Positions 27,944 to 36,613 of a stretch of DNA of 64,000 nt are shown here, piece after piece. Origin of the DNA: Nostoc indistinguendum CM1-VF10 (lineage in GTDB: Bacteria > Cyanobacteriota > Cyanobacteriia > Cyanobacteriales > Nostocaceae). Both the position numbers and the translations under genes were made by a program. The stretch spans positions 154,815 through 218,814 of the forward strand of contig JAHHHS010000001.1 in NCBI GenBank assembly GCA_019359215.1, written 5' to 3'. A model generated the notes under the pieces. That model ran no database searches, had not been told where the DNA came from, and saw only the letters and a program-made list of their open reading frames with translations. Position 1 is the stretch's first letter. Each line of letters starts with the position of its first letter.

Positions 27944-28912
27944 TCAAGCCATCCCCATTTCTGCTAAAGCCACTGCCCCCCACAACGGCGCATCATCCCC
28001 CAACACCGCCGGCACAATTTCAAAATCAACTTCTGGTAAAGCCGTCTCCCGCGCCACTTGACGCACCACTTGCCAAAAATCTGCCCCCGCTTTCGTCACA
28101 CCGCCCCCCAACACAAAGTGCTGCGGATTCATCAAATTCGCCACATTGCCAATACCCACACCCAGCGCCCAAGCAGCCTTGTGCAATACTTCCTTCGCCA
28201 AATCATCCCCAGCAGCAGCCGCCTCACTTACTAACTGCCCCGTCAGCAACGTTAAATTATCCCCCACCAAACCCTTCAACACCTCTCCTCCTTGGCGTAC
28301 TTGGCGACTTGGCGGTTCCTTCTCCAAAATTTCCCTAACATTTTGCGCCATATAAGGTCCCGACGCTAAACGTTCCACACATCCCCGCTTCCCACACAAA
28401 CAAACTGGCCCAGCAGGATCTACAACGATATGTCCAATTTCCCCAGCCATCCCACCAGCACCCCGCCAAGGCTGGCCGTTGAGTATCCAACCACCACCCA
28501 CACCAGTGCTGACAGTGATGTAAAACAGGCTATCGTACCCCTGTGCCGCACCAAAACGATGTTCTCCCAAAGCAGCAACATTAGCATCATTATCTACACC
28601 AACAGGAACGCCAAACTCCTTCTCTAACAACTCTTTGAGAGGAATATTTTCCCATCCAGCCACATGATGAGATAGTCGCACCGTCCCCGTAGAAGCATCT
28701 ACAGGGCCGCCAAAGCTGACACCGATCGCAGCAGGTTTTGCGTCTTCTAGCAATGAGTATACTAGTGATCGCATAATTTCCAAGTCAGTACTAGCATTTG
28801 CATTGGGTGGCGAGAGACGACGTTCATAACGCAACCACTTTCTCGAACCGATATTTACCAATGCAGCCGCCAGCTTAGTTCCGCCAAAATCGAGAGCTAG
28901 GATAATTGTCAC
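27944..28912 (-). CDS. ROK-family sugar kinase (glucokinase-like)
   Basis: 322-residue cytosolic ROK kinase, probably phosphorylating glucose or a related sugar with ATP. Seen: phosphate loop ALDFGGTKLAAALV; VGVDNDANVAALGEHRFGA with the catalytic Asp; zinc site GHIVVDPAGPVCLCGKRGCVE (CxCGxxGCxE); ATP-site HFVLGGGV. The start codon is GTG. It diverges from a small acidic protein gene. Confidence 0.88.
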   Translation of the reverse strand: MTIILALDFGGTKLAAALVNIGSRKWLRYERRLSPPNANASTDLEIMRSLVYSLLEDAKPAAIGVSFGGPVDASTGTVRLSHHVAGWENIPLKELLEKEFGVPVGVDNDANVAALGEHRFGAAQGYDSLFYITVSTGVGGGWILNGQPWRGAGGMAGEIGHIVVDPAGPVCLCGKRGCVERLASGPYMAQNVREILEKEPPSRQVRQGGEVLKGLVGDNLTLLTGQLVSEAAAAGDDLAKEVLHKAAWALGVGIGNVANLMNPQHFVLGGGVTKAGADFWQVVRQVARETALPEVDFEIVPAVLGDDAPLWGAVALAEMGMA

Positions 28913-29030
28913 AGTCTTTTATACTCCTTCTATCTATACCATTACAAAACATGGTTTCTTTCTCAGGAAAGATGTTTGCGCTCAAGATACATTTAACACT
29001 AGAGAAAACCACATTATTCTTTAGAAACTC

Positions 29031-29261
29031 ATGAGTTCCGAGCAACAACATCCAATTATTGATTTGTCTCACGCCAAAGAACCTCCTCGCTCTATCAATC
29101 TCGATGAGCAGAAGGAGGCGGCTCCCCTTGCACCGGAAGAAGTTAGCGGACAGATCGAGGATGACCCCATTAAGAATGCTTTTAATAGTCAAGAGGAAAG
29201 CCCAGAAAATGTTGGTGATTTTGCTAACATCCCCGGTGCAAGCAGCTTGCAATTGGATTGA
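29031..29261 (+). CDS. Small acidic hypothetical protein
   Basis: 76 residues, acidic, Pro/Glu-rich and probably disordered (EQKEAAPLAPEEVSGQIEDD). It ends convergently to the Mut7-C gene. Function unknown; the composition looks coding-like and unlike the AT-rich flanks. Confidence 0.55.
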   Translation: MSSEQQHPIIDLSHAKEPPRSINLDEQKEAAPLAPEEVSGQIEDDPIKNAFNSQEESPENVGDFANIPGASSLQLD

Positions 29262-29272
29262 TAATTATTGAC

Positions 29273-30025
29273 TTACTCACCTGTTCTTGAGTCCAGCACT
29301 TCGTCAATAAATTGTTGCAACCGTTCATAATGGGAACCTTTCCAATAAATGCGATCGCAGTCTTGACAACGCTGAAATTGATCAATCTGCGATCGTACAG
29401 TTTCTGGTAATTCGTCAATAATAGATTGTTTATCTACAGGTTCTAATAATCCATTGCAGCGCAAACACCGTTTAAATGGTGAGATTAATTTAAACAAGTC
29501 AAAACGTTGCAGTACTTCCAAGATTTGTTCTTGAGGGTTAGTATTTCTAACGTAATACCCATGCGTTACCAAACTACGCATTAATAGACCCTTATCACGA
29601 GTCAAGAGAATCCGTGCTTGGCTGTAGGATATTTCCGCCAATTTCTCATCCTCATAGTCATTGCTGTATAAAGTATCAAAACCTAAAAGTCGTAAAGATG
29701 TCGCAAGCTTCCCCAAATGGATATCTAAAACAAAGCGGATAATACTGAGCGGTTTTGGCAGAACAGAAATGCTTGGTATAATAGTATCCCTACCTGAAAT
29801 TGGATAAACATTGATAGTATCTCCATCTGAAACTATGTAAGAAAAATTTACATATTCACCATTAACGTTTATAAAATCAACTTCAGGATGAGGAACACCC
29901 AAGGACTCAATCATGTCCTTAATGGAGCTTCTCTCCTCAAAAATATGAGAGATTTTTACCTGCTTATGATGCCGTGGTAAAAAATAATTCAATTCTGCAT
30001 GAAAATAGAAATATGCGATCGCCAT
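29273..30025 (-). CDS. Mut7-C RNase-domain protein with ubiquitin-like N-terminus
   Basis: 250 residues from ATG 30025. N-terminal ubiquitin/ThiS-like domain (about 1-85: AIAYFYFHAELNYFLP ... VNVNGEYVNFSYIVSDGDTINVYPI-like). C-terminal Mut7-C (PIN-like) domain with FVLDIHLGKLATSLRLLGFD and ILLTRDKGLLMR, ending in a zinc ribbon (CLRCNGLLE ... CQDCDRIYW). Mut7-C proteins are predicted RNases; the ubiquitin-like fusion is a known bacterial arrangement. Confidence 0.85.
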   Translation of the reverse strand: MAIAYFYFHAELNYFLPRHHKQVKISHIFEERSSIKDMIESLGVPHPEVDFINVNGEYVNFSYIVSDGDTINVYPISGRDTIIPSISVLPKPLSIIRFVLDIHLGKLATSLRLLGFDTLYSNDYEDEKLAEISYSQARILLTRDKGLLMRSLVTHGYYVRNTNPQEQILEVLQRFDLFKLISPFKRCLRCNGLLEPVDKQSIIDELPETVRSQIDQFQRCQDCDRIYWKGSHYERLQQFIDEVLDSRTGE

Positions 30026-31129
30026 AATTAAAAATCTTTGGATTACTAGGGGCGTACAGCCGCGTACCCTTATTGGCAACAATCTGTCACAATTGCAAAA
30101 TATCTATTGTATTGAAAGAATCAATGGTTGCTTAAGCGAGCTATCTCCACTATAAAATGCCCGTTAATCTTGATCTACGCAAGCTTCTAGAGGCAAAAAA
30201 CGGTAAAGAAACTATAAAAATTCTCAAATACTTGCATTTATTATTGAGTTCAGTTACAGTCAAAATAGATGCATATAATCAAACCCTGACATAAGCTTCA
30301 GGAAGTTAGATTAGCTAAAAGGGTAAATACCAGGTTAGTTAATGTTGATTTCAGTGACGCTGCTAAAAATTAGTCACTATTTTTGATCATTAACTTATCG
30401 CGTATTAAATATGGGGCAATAAAGCATTTACCCCTAATTTAATTGTTTTTATTTTTTCTAATCTAATTGAGAATTATTTGCAATATATGTATGGATAAAT
30501 ACATTAACAGCAGATAAAAATTTTTTAAAACAGTATTGGCTTACGAAGCGATGATCTGCTTGTCAGGTGTTTTTGCATCTATCTTTAGGAACATCTAACT
30601 CACAAAATCAACAGAAAATTATATCTTTATGTGTACAAACAACAACTTTAACTAGTAGCTATGAAAATAACTTCAGCAAAACTTTAAATAACTATGTTGT
30701 TGCGAGGAATATATTTGATTGTAATATCAGTTACATTGATATTATAAGCAAGTTAATCGCTTAGAGAGTAACAAGCGATCGCACAAGATTGAACATATTT
30801 GATTTTGGTCAAAAAACCAAGTTCAGAAAAGTTGGGCTTCAGCAAGTGAAAATTTATAAAATACCAAATAACAATAAAACTAGATACAAAATTAACGCCG
30901 CTCATACGGAAAAATCTATCTTGACACTGTTTATCTTTATTGTGGAGAGTTTATTAACCGGAAAGACCTCGATTAATAATGATGTTATAAAGTGGCTACC
31001 TAGTTTTAACTAGGAATGAATATTGTTCTTTTTTATCTCCTTTAGCCAAGGATATTGTAGCTAAGAACACACTTGTATTTTGTAATACCTTTTCCTTTTG
31101 TCCTAAAATACGCTAATGAGTACAGCGAG
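30026..31129. other. AT-rich intergenic region, about 1.1 kb
   Basis: Between divergent genes. Two open frames of 65 and 74 codons (30567-30764, 30789-31013) lack good ribosome sites and protein-like composition. One GCGATCGC octamer is visible. No RNA gene recognised. It may be decayed coding sequence or a long regulatory region. Confidence 0.4.
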
Positions 31130-32107
31130 ATGAATAGTTTTTTTTGTTCTGACAATTCACAGCAAGCGGGAGAAGATGTTATTGGTAGCGCCACCAATTA
31201 TCAAACTTATATTTTAGTTGAGTGTCCTTTACCTTGGACATCAGAAGCCTTTAATTCCAAATGGGTGCCCCAAAATTTAAGAATTTTGGTGGAGGAAGTG
31301 AAGCGTGCTAAAGTACCGATTAGATTCCTTTTAATTGCTAATGATGTATCACACAAAGTAAACCACACTACGCTTTTGATTTATCAAAAAAAAGAGGGGC
31401 TTAGTAATGGATACCATAAGCAAGAGTTTAAGCTAGGAAATATTGACCAAGTAGCAGCAGTTGTCCAAAAATGGTTATGGGGTATCAGTTCTAATTCTGA
31501 GGTAGAAACCAGTGCGACTAAAGATATTTTAGTTTGTACCCACGGTAGTCATGATAAGTGCTGTGCTAGATATGGCGCTCCTTTTTACTTCAAAATTACA
31601 GGGAGCAATGCTGATTTTTGCTTAGACAAAGTGCGAATTTGGAAATCATCGCACTTTGGTGGGCATCGGTTTGCACCAACAGTCATCGACTTGCCAGAAG
31701 CGAGATACTACGGTCGTCTTGATGTAGATTCATTTAGATCGATTTTGACTCGCACTGGCGATATTCAATGCTTAAATAAAGTCTATCGAGGCTGGGGAAT
31801 TCTGCCTGCTGCACTTCAGGTTTTGGAAAAAGAACTAATTCTCTGCAATGGATGGGATTGGTTTAAAAACAAAGTTACAGGCAAAATTTTGGAGCAAAGT
31901 CTAGACAATAAAACTATTCTGGGTGAGCTAAGTTTTGAACAACCTTCTGGTTCTCTCTACACTTACCAGGCTAAACTTATCAAAGATGAAACTAAGACTC
32001 AACAACTAAAGAGTTCATGCAATGCTACACGAGAGTTGGTAGTTACTAAATATGCTATGGGTAGTCTTTGGCTTACTTCTAGTAAGGTGATGAGTTATAG
32101 TACTTAA
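31130..32107 (+). CDS. Sucrase/ferredoxin-like family protein
   Basis: 325 residues from ATG 31130. Thioredoxin-like ferredoxin fold of the sucrase/ferredoxin-like (Aim32-related) family: ILVCTHGSHDKCCARYGAPFY carries Cys/His residues that could bind a 2Fe-2S cluster, followed by VRIWKSSHFGGHRFAPTVIDLPEARYYGRLD with the second conserved His. The N-terminal half (YILVECPLPWTSEAF) is typical. The biochemical role is unsettled. It lies convergent to cnfR/patB, so a redox role in heterocysts is conceivable but only inferred. Confidence 0.85.
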   Translation: MNSFFCSDNSQQAGEDVIGSATNYQTYILVECPLPWTSEAFNSKWVPQNLRILVEEVKRAKVPIRFLLIANDVSHKVNHTTLLIYQKKEGLSNGYHKQEFKLGNIDQVAAVVQKWLWGISSNSEVETSATKDILVCTHGSHDKCCARYGAPFYFKITGSNADFCLDKVRIWKSSHFGGHRFAPTVIDLPEARYYGRLDVDSFRSILTRTGDIQCLNKVYRGWGILPAALQVLEKELILCNGWDWFKNKVTGKILEQSLDNKTILGELSFEQPSGSLYTYQAKLIKDETKTQQLKSSCNATRELVVTKYAMGSLWLTSSKVMSYST

Positions 32108-32254
32108 AAGAGAAGAGTTTTTAAACCCAGAGGGACGTAGAGGTTTTGCTACTAATTTATGCAATCTTTTACTAGATACAGCTAATTCGTAGTGGACTAA
32201 ATTGGGCAAGGCTCTGCACCTCTGTGCGTTTAAATTCCAAATACAAAATTGAGA

Positions 32255-33844
32255 TTAAGTCATATTTAGCACTTTTCGCAAAAGTACTTGGTCTTCTAAT
32301 TTGGCTTTTAAACGACCATTTTCGATATCTCGAATCCAGCTTTGGCTTTTACCTGTGAGTTTTGCCAATTCTCTTTGGGAGAGATTCAAATTTTTTCGTG
32401 CTTGCAAAATCTGTTCACCCAGCAAATCGCTTGTAGCTTTGGGTTTCCTTTTGGCTTTAGCAGTTCTTGTTTTCTTCTTTTCTGATTCTGATATTTGCTG
32501 TTCCCATTCTGGTGGGAGTTCAAAAGCCAAAATCCGCGCATTCATTAAGAGATTCCATTTACCACGGGGCCCTGTGTCTGTGAGGCGAGTTTCAGCGCCA
32601 CCGTCATTAGTCCAAAATTCCAATGCTTCATCTGGATCTTCAGGAAGATCAATTAACTTGGCCCATAAAGGTTGAATTTCTGGCGGATAGGTAACTGGAT
32701 CGAAAAGTGGTTTCATTCCATAGTGATTGAGAATTTCCAAATCGCTTTCAAAGGTTCGCAGTAGACGTTTGCGTTCTTCTCGTTGTCTGGATGCAAGGGC
32801 GACTTTTTCTTCACCGTAAGCAATACGCAGCAAAGTAGGAATCGTAATGCGTTGTTCCTTGCCCATTTTGGTTTTAAACAGCAACCACAGCATTAGTCGG
32901 ACTGCGCCTTCATGTTGCTGCCAAATGCTCATGACTGTGGTTAGCAGCGTTTTGGGAAGACTGCCGTATTGATAGAATGCGGTTCGCTCTTTACATGCTT
33001 GTTTGTTTAAGAAATATTGTGCCCAAATACCTGCTTTTACTTTAAAAGTTAGCCCAATAAGATATTTACATCCAAGATTGTCTTCTTGAAAGTGATGCTG
33101 AATATCTACTAAGTGCCATAAGCGGCTACCTGTAATAGAGAATCCGTTAATTCGGCCTTGTTGGGGCCAGTCAATGGAGATAATCAACGAGCAAGCTTGC
33201 TGAACGATATTTTTCATTAAAGCTAGCTTGGCAGCTTTGCTTAAGTCTTTGCGTTTCTCCATCCCCAAATATTTCTCGATTTGTCGCTCATCGATCGCAA
33301 ATTCTTGTTCCCAAGGTTGCTCTAAGGCTGTAGCATAGGCTGCAAAAATCAGATGTATGCAAGTGGCTCTGATGTCAAGCCCCTCAATTGATGCTATATC
33401 CGTAGCTTTGTCGTTAACTTTAAATGGATCTTGGATGTGAAAAGCGATCGCACCTCGACCTTGATTGATTTGTCGCCCATAACATAGATACCCGTCTTCA
33501 TCGGTTTCCCAATGTAGAGATGTTCGCTGCGCTAGTACATTACAAGCTTCCCAAATTGCGATCGCTGAAGCAAATGGATTATTCTTGCCGTTAGAAAACA
33601 AGTCTAAACTGCTAGCATCTCTCGGTTCAACTTTGCATCTCCCCTTTTTCGACTGCCAAGGAATGGGAGAATTTGTTGGACAAGCTATTACACATTGCGG
33701 TTCTGAATAATAGCCCTCACAATTATTACAAAGACCAGGATCAATCCAGTATTCATTGTCCTCTATTCTGATTGCACCCGTAGGACATTGGGGGCGGCAG
33801 TTGTCACATCCAACGCAACTGTTGTTAGGAATTGTATAAGGCAT
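32255..33844 (-). CDS. cnfR: Ferredoxin-domain transcription activator PatB/CnfR
   Basis: Regulator of nitrogen-fixation genes (PatB in Anabaena, needed for heterocyst nitrogen fixation; CnfR in other cyanobacteria activates nif promoters under low oxygen). 529 residues: N-terminal 2x[4Fe-4S] region (CVGCDNCRPQCPTGAI; CNNCEGYYSEPQCVIACP), a long middle domain, and a C-terminal helix-turn-helix (RKNLNLSQRELAKLTGKSQSWIRDIENGRLKAKLED). The Fe-S part probably senses oxygen or redox. I chose the ATG at 33844 (MPYTIPNNSCVGCDNC), preceded by GGGAAAAGAG; ATG 33916 would add 24 residues. fdxB diverges about 0.9 kb away, as in Anabaena. Confidence 0.92.
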   Translation of the reverse strand: MPYTIPNNSCVGCDNCRPQCPTGAIRIEDNEYWIDPGLCNNCEGYYSEPQCVIACPTNSPIPWQSKKGRCKVEPRDASSLDLFSNGKNNPFASAIAIWEACNVLAQRTSLHWETDEDGYLCYGRQINQGRGAIAFHIQDPFKVNDKATDIASIEGLDIRATCIHLIFAAYATALEQPWEQEFAIDERQIEKYLGMEKRKDLSKAAKLALMKNIVQQACSLIISIDWPQQGRINGFSITGSRLWHLVDIQHHFQEDNLGCKYLIGLTFKVKAGIWAQYFLNKQACKERTAFYQYGSLPKTLLTTVMSIWQQHEGAVRLMLWLLFKTKMGKEQRITIPTLLRIAYGEEKVALASRQREERKRLLRTFESDLEILNHYGMKPLFDPVTYPPEIQPLWAKLIDLPEDPDEALEFWTNDGGAETRLTDTGPRGKWNLLMNARILAFELPPEWEQQISESEKKKTRTAKAKRKPKATSDLLGEQILQARKNLNLSQRELAKLTGKSQSWIRDIENGRLKAKLEDQVLLRKVLNMT

Positions 33845-34765
33845 TTGGCTCTTTTCCCACTCTAATCGTTGAGATGTCTGGCTCAGGTCTCCCCTGGATG
33901 AGTCCTGTTCATTCATGACTCGCTACCACATTATCTTTCTGGCGAGAATAATCTTTTCTCACCACACTCACTCCCCACATCCACATTGTTTGCATCCAAT
34001 TGGAAGCTATTTAAGGCTTTAAAACTGAGCCGGATAAAACTTATTTATTAACTATACATTTCATAAAAATAATGATTAATTTGTTCGTACCGAGCTTATA
34101 AAAAATCTTAACATTTATTTAAATTTACATTTAATGAACATCTTAGCTTTAACCATGAAGTGTTTTCGGAAAATCTTTAATCATGTTCTAATTGGATTTC
34201 ATCTGATTTATTAATGATTTTAATATTTAATGCATGATAATATTCTGCTACGAAGTTTACAGTTCCTTCATAATTAGCTTTACTTTTTTGTAGATAAACA
34301 AATAATATCTTTTGTCATCATTTATATAAATAGATTAATTAAGCGTAAATCAGAAATTGTTGGCTTTTAAAATACATATTGCATATATAAAAATGTAACT
34401 ATCGAACATTGTTTTTTGTATAAACCAATACTATTTATATATATTAATCCGCCTAATCCTAAAAATATTTGAAAAAAAATATCATCACTCTTGTGAAGAT
34501 AGTTGTATCTGCTGGAAATAAGAATTATCCTTTTTTTCAGCAACACAGAGTATGGACGGGTTACTTTACCCTCCTACGACTAGACAATTATTATCAATAA
34601 GTTTTATCTATAATTTGAAATTGAAAATAATTTAATTTTGTGTTCAAAGTCATCGAATTTTGATGATGCAAAAGTGATTTTTGAATACAAAATAATAAAA
34701 GATTAGGATAATATGATGATTAATGTACAAACAGATTTGCAGGCAAAATTGCCGAGGTATTATTC
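33845..34765. other. cnfR-fdxB divergent regulatory region
   Basis: A long, very AT-rich spacer (about 0.9 kb) expected to hold promoters for both nitrogen-fixation genes. It contains a perfect NtcA-type site (34418-34431) and a 21-codon leader ORF overlapping the fdxB start. Confidence 0.6.
34418..34431. promoter_or_regulatory. NtcA-type binding site GTA-N8-TAC
   Basis: GTATAAACCAATAC is an exact match to the NtcA consensus GTA-N8-TAC, inside TGT...ACT. NtcA is the cyanobacterial global nitrogen regulator. The site is about 335 bases before fdxB and 574 bases before cnfR; AT-rich -10-like stretches follow on both sides. Which gene it controls cannot be told from sequence. Confidence 0.55.
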
Positions 34766-34778
34766 ATGGCACAACTAA
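34713..34778 (+). CDS. Possible 21-codon leader peptide overlapping fdxB
   Basis: ATG at 34713 (second ATG at 34716) encodes [21 protein letters not shown] and stops at 34778, inside fdxB in another frame. An AGGA lies about six bases upstream. It could couple translation to fdxB or be chance. Confidence 0.3.
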   Translation: MMINVQTDLQAKLPRYYSWHN

Positions 34779-35059
34779 CAGGTTTGACATTTGGTGGTAA
34801 AGCTTGGACACCAAAATTTGCTCAAGAAATTGACAAGGACAAATGTATCGGCTGTGGCAGATGCGTTAAAGTATGCGGTTACAACGTGCTAGGTTTGAAG
34901 GCGCTCAATGAAGAAGGCGAATTTGTAGAAGATGAAGATGATGAAGAAATTGAACGGAAAGTAATGGCAGTTACTTCTCCAGAAAACTGTATTGGTTGTG
35001 AAGCGTGTTCACGGATTTGCCCCAAGAATTGCTACACGCATGTTGCATTAAACAACTAA
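34766..35059 (+). CDS. fdxB: Ferredoxin III, nif-type
   Basis: 97-residue soluble 2x[4Fe-4S] ferredoxin associated with nitrogenase (ferredoxin III, nif-specific family). Motifs: [17 protein letters not shown] and [19 protein letters not shown], separated by an acidic insert ([15 protein letters not shown]) typical of FdxB. A GAGGTA ribosome site precedes the ATG. It lies between divergent cnfR and the cox operon, the same order I recall from Anabaena. Confidence 0.92.
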   Translation: MAQLTGLTFGGKAWTPKFAQEIDKDKCIGCGRCVKVCGYNVLGLKALNEEGEFVEDEDDEEIERKVMAVTSPENCIGCEACSRICPKNCYTHVALNN

Positions 35060-35542
35060 AGTTTTTGAAGTTAGTCAAAATTGTTGTTCATTCAAGGAGG
35101 CACTGTTTAGAGAAAGCGCAAATGCGCTAGGCAAGGTAACTTGAGGGGAATACTAAATATTTACTTGAACTAATAAATAGTTCACCGTAAACAAATCCGT
35201 AAATCGCAAAGTGTTAGCTATTAACAAATTTAAACTTGCTGCTAATATAGCCTAATCAATATTAAGTCTAACAGTGCCCTCTTGGAACAACTAGCTTTTC
35301 TGGGAGCAGGGGGCTAACTTTTTCATAGGAGTTAAAATATAATTTGTAATTTTCTGGGGGAAAGATATGGAAAAAATCTGGAAGTTTCCCCCATTTTTTA
35401 TGGCTGCACGTTAGAAAGTTAATAAGTGAAAAGGGAATGGGGAATAGGGAATGGGAATGGGGAATAGATAATAATGCCCAGTGCCTAAATACCTAATACC
35501 AGAAAATCGTACCTTTAAAGACTGTTTACACAGGTAGCATGT
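35060..35542. other. fdxB-coxB spacer
   Basis: 483 bases holding the putative fdxB terminator and a GGGAATGGGGAATAG-type heptamer-like repeat (about 35430-35470). The cox promoter presumably lies here; no exact NtcA box is seen. Confidence 0.5.
35355..35399 (+). terminator. Factor-independent terminator downstream of fdxB
   Basis: TGGGGGAAA (35355-35363) pairs perfectly with TTTCCCCCA (35385-35393), followed at once by six T. It is 296 bases past the fdxB stop, so the fdxB transcript may have a long 3' UTR or a small RNA may end here. Confidence 0.8.
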
Positions 35543-36541
35543 ATGCAACAAGTTCCTGTTTCACTATGGACTCTGGTTGCTGGGATAGTAGTTACAGCAA
35601 TCAGCATTTGGATCGGTCAAAACCACACTCTCATGCCAGTGCAGGCATCGCTACAAGCGCCTTTGGTAGACGGTTTTTTTAACGTCATGTTTACCATTGC
35701 GATCGCACTCTTCTTAGTGGTAGAAGGAACAATTGTACTTTTTTTGATTCAGTTTCGTCGCCGTCGCGGTGATGATACCGATGGCGTGCGAGTAGAAGGC
35801 AACGTTCCCTTAGAAATCTTTTGGACAGCAATTCCAACAGTGATTGTTCTCGGCTTGGGCATCTACAGTGTAGATGTTTTTAACCGAATGGGCGGTTTTG
35901 AGCCTGTCGGTCATCTTCATTCAGCAGCTCATGTTGCTCATCAGCCGGGAACGGCTATTGCAGCTACATTAAGCGATACTGAAGCAACAACTGCCCCAAC
36001 GATCGCCCCAACAATTGGCATTGGCGCGTCTCCTCAAACTCTAAACAAACCAGCCGACTTAGTTGTTGATGTCAAAGGCATACAGTATGCCTGGTTATTT
36101 AATTACCCTGATAGTGGCATTACCTCTGGGGAATTGCACATACCCGTTGGTGCTGATGTACAACTCAACCTTTCAGCACAAGATGTAATTCATTCATTCT
36201 GGGTGCCAAATTTCCGCTTGAAACAAGATGCACTTCCCGGTATCCCTACCGAACTACGATTTGTCGCCACCAAACCAGGTACATATCCCGTAGTTTGTGC
36301 TGAATTGTGCGGTGGTTATCACGGTTCAATGCGGACACAAGTAATTGTCCACACACCAGAAGAATATAATAACTGGCGGACAGAAAACCAAATTGCTCAA
36401 CAGCAAAATTTAAAGCAAGTTGTTGCAGTTAATCCAGCCGACTTATCAACATCAGAGTTTCTGGCTCCTCATACCCATGATATGGGAATTAGTGCAGCAA
36501 CTCTAGAGTCATTGGTCATTGGTCAGGAGAGACGCGATTAA
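35543..36541 (+). CDS. coxB: Cytochrome c oxidase subunit II (second, heterocyst-type set)
   Basis: 332-residue membrane protein with two N-terminal helices and a periplasmic/lumenal CuA domain that takes electrons from a cytochrome. CuA ligands: His in DVIHSFWVPNF, and CAELCGGYHGSM (Cys, Glu, Cys, His, Met). A His/Ala/Thr-rich insert (about 130-165) precedes the CuA domain. Position next to fdxB and cnfR matches the coxBAC2 operon of Anabaena, which is expressed in heterocysts and lowers oxygen. The last codons and stop fall inside a heptamer repeat and a perfect palindrome. Confidence 0.93.
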   Translation: MQQVPVSLWTLVAGIVVTAISIWIGQNHTLMPVQASLQAPLVDGFFNVMFTIAIALFLVVEGTIVLFLIQFRRRRGDDTDGVRVEGNVPLEIFWTAIPTVIVLGLGIYSVDVFNRMGGFEPVGHLHSAAHVAHQPGTAIAATLSDTEATTAPTIAPTIGIGASPQTLNKPADLVVDVKGIQYAWLFNYPDSGITSGELHIPVGADVQLNLSAQDVIHSFWVPNFRLKQDALPGIPTELRFVATKPGTYPVVCAELCGGYHGSMRTQVIVHTPEEYNNWRTENQIAQQQNLKQVVAVNPADLSTSEFLAPHTHDMGISAATLESLVIGQERRD

Positions 36542-36549
36542 TCGCGTCT
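36530..36549. repeat. 20-bp perfect palindrome containing the coxB stop codon
   Basis: AGACGCGATTAATCGCGTCT is fully self-complementary. The coxB TAA is at its centre, and the preceding codons (SLVIGQ) come from ATTGGTC heptamers. A dispersed repeat appears to have replaced the native gene end. Confidence 0.75.
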
Positions 36550-36613
36550 GTACAAAAGTCACATTTAATTACTTTGGACGTTTGACCCTAGACTTTGCAT
36601 AAGGGTAAAAAAT

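Noticed and set aside
30567..31013. Two short plus-strand open frames
   Set aside because: No ribosome site, AT-driven composition, no recognisable protein feature; more likely non-coding spacer.
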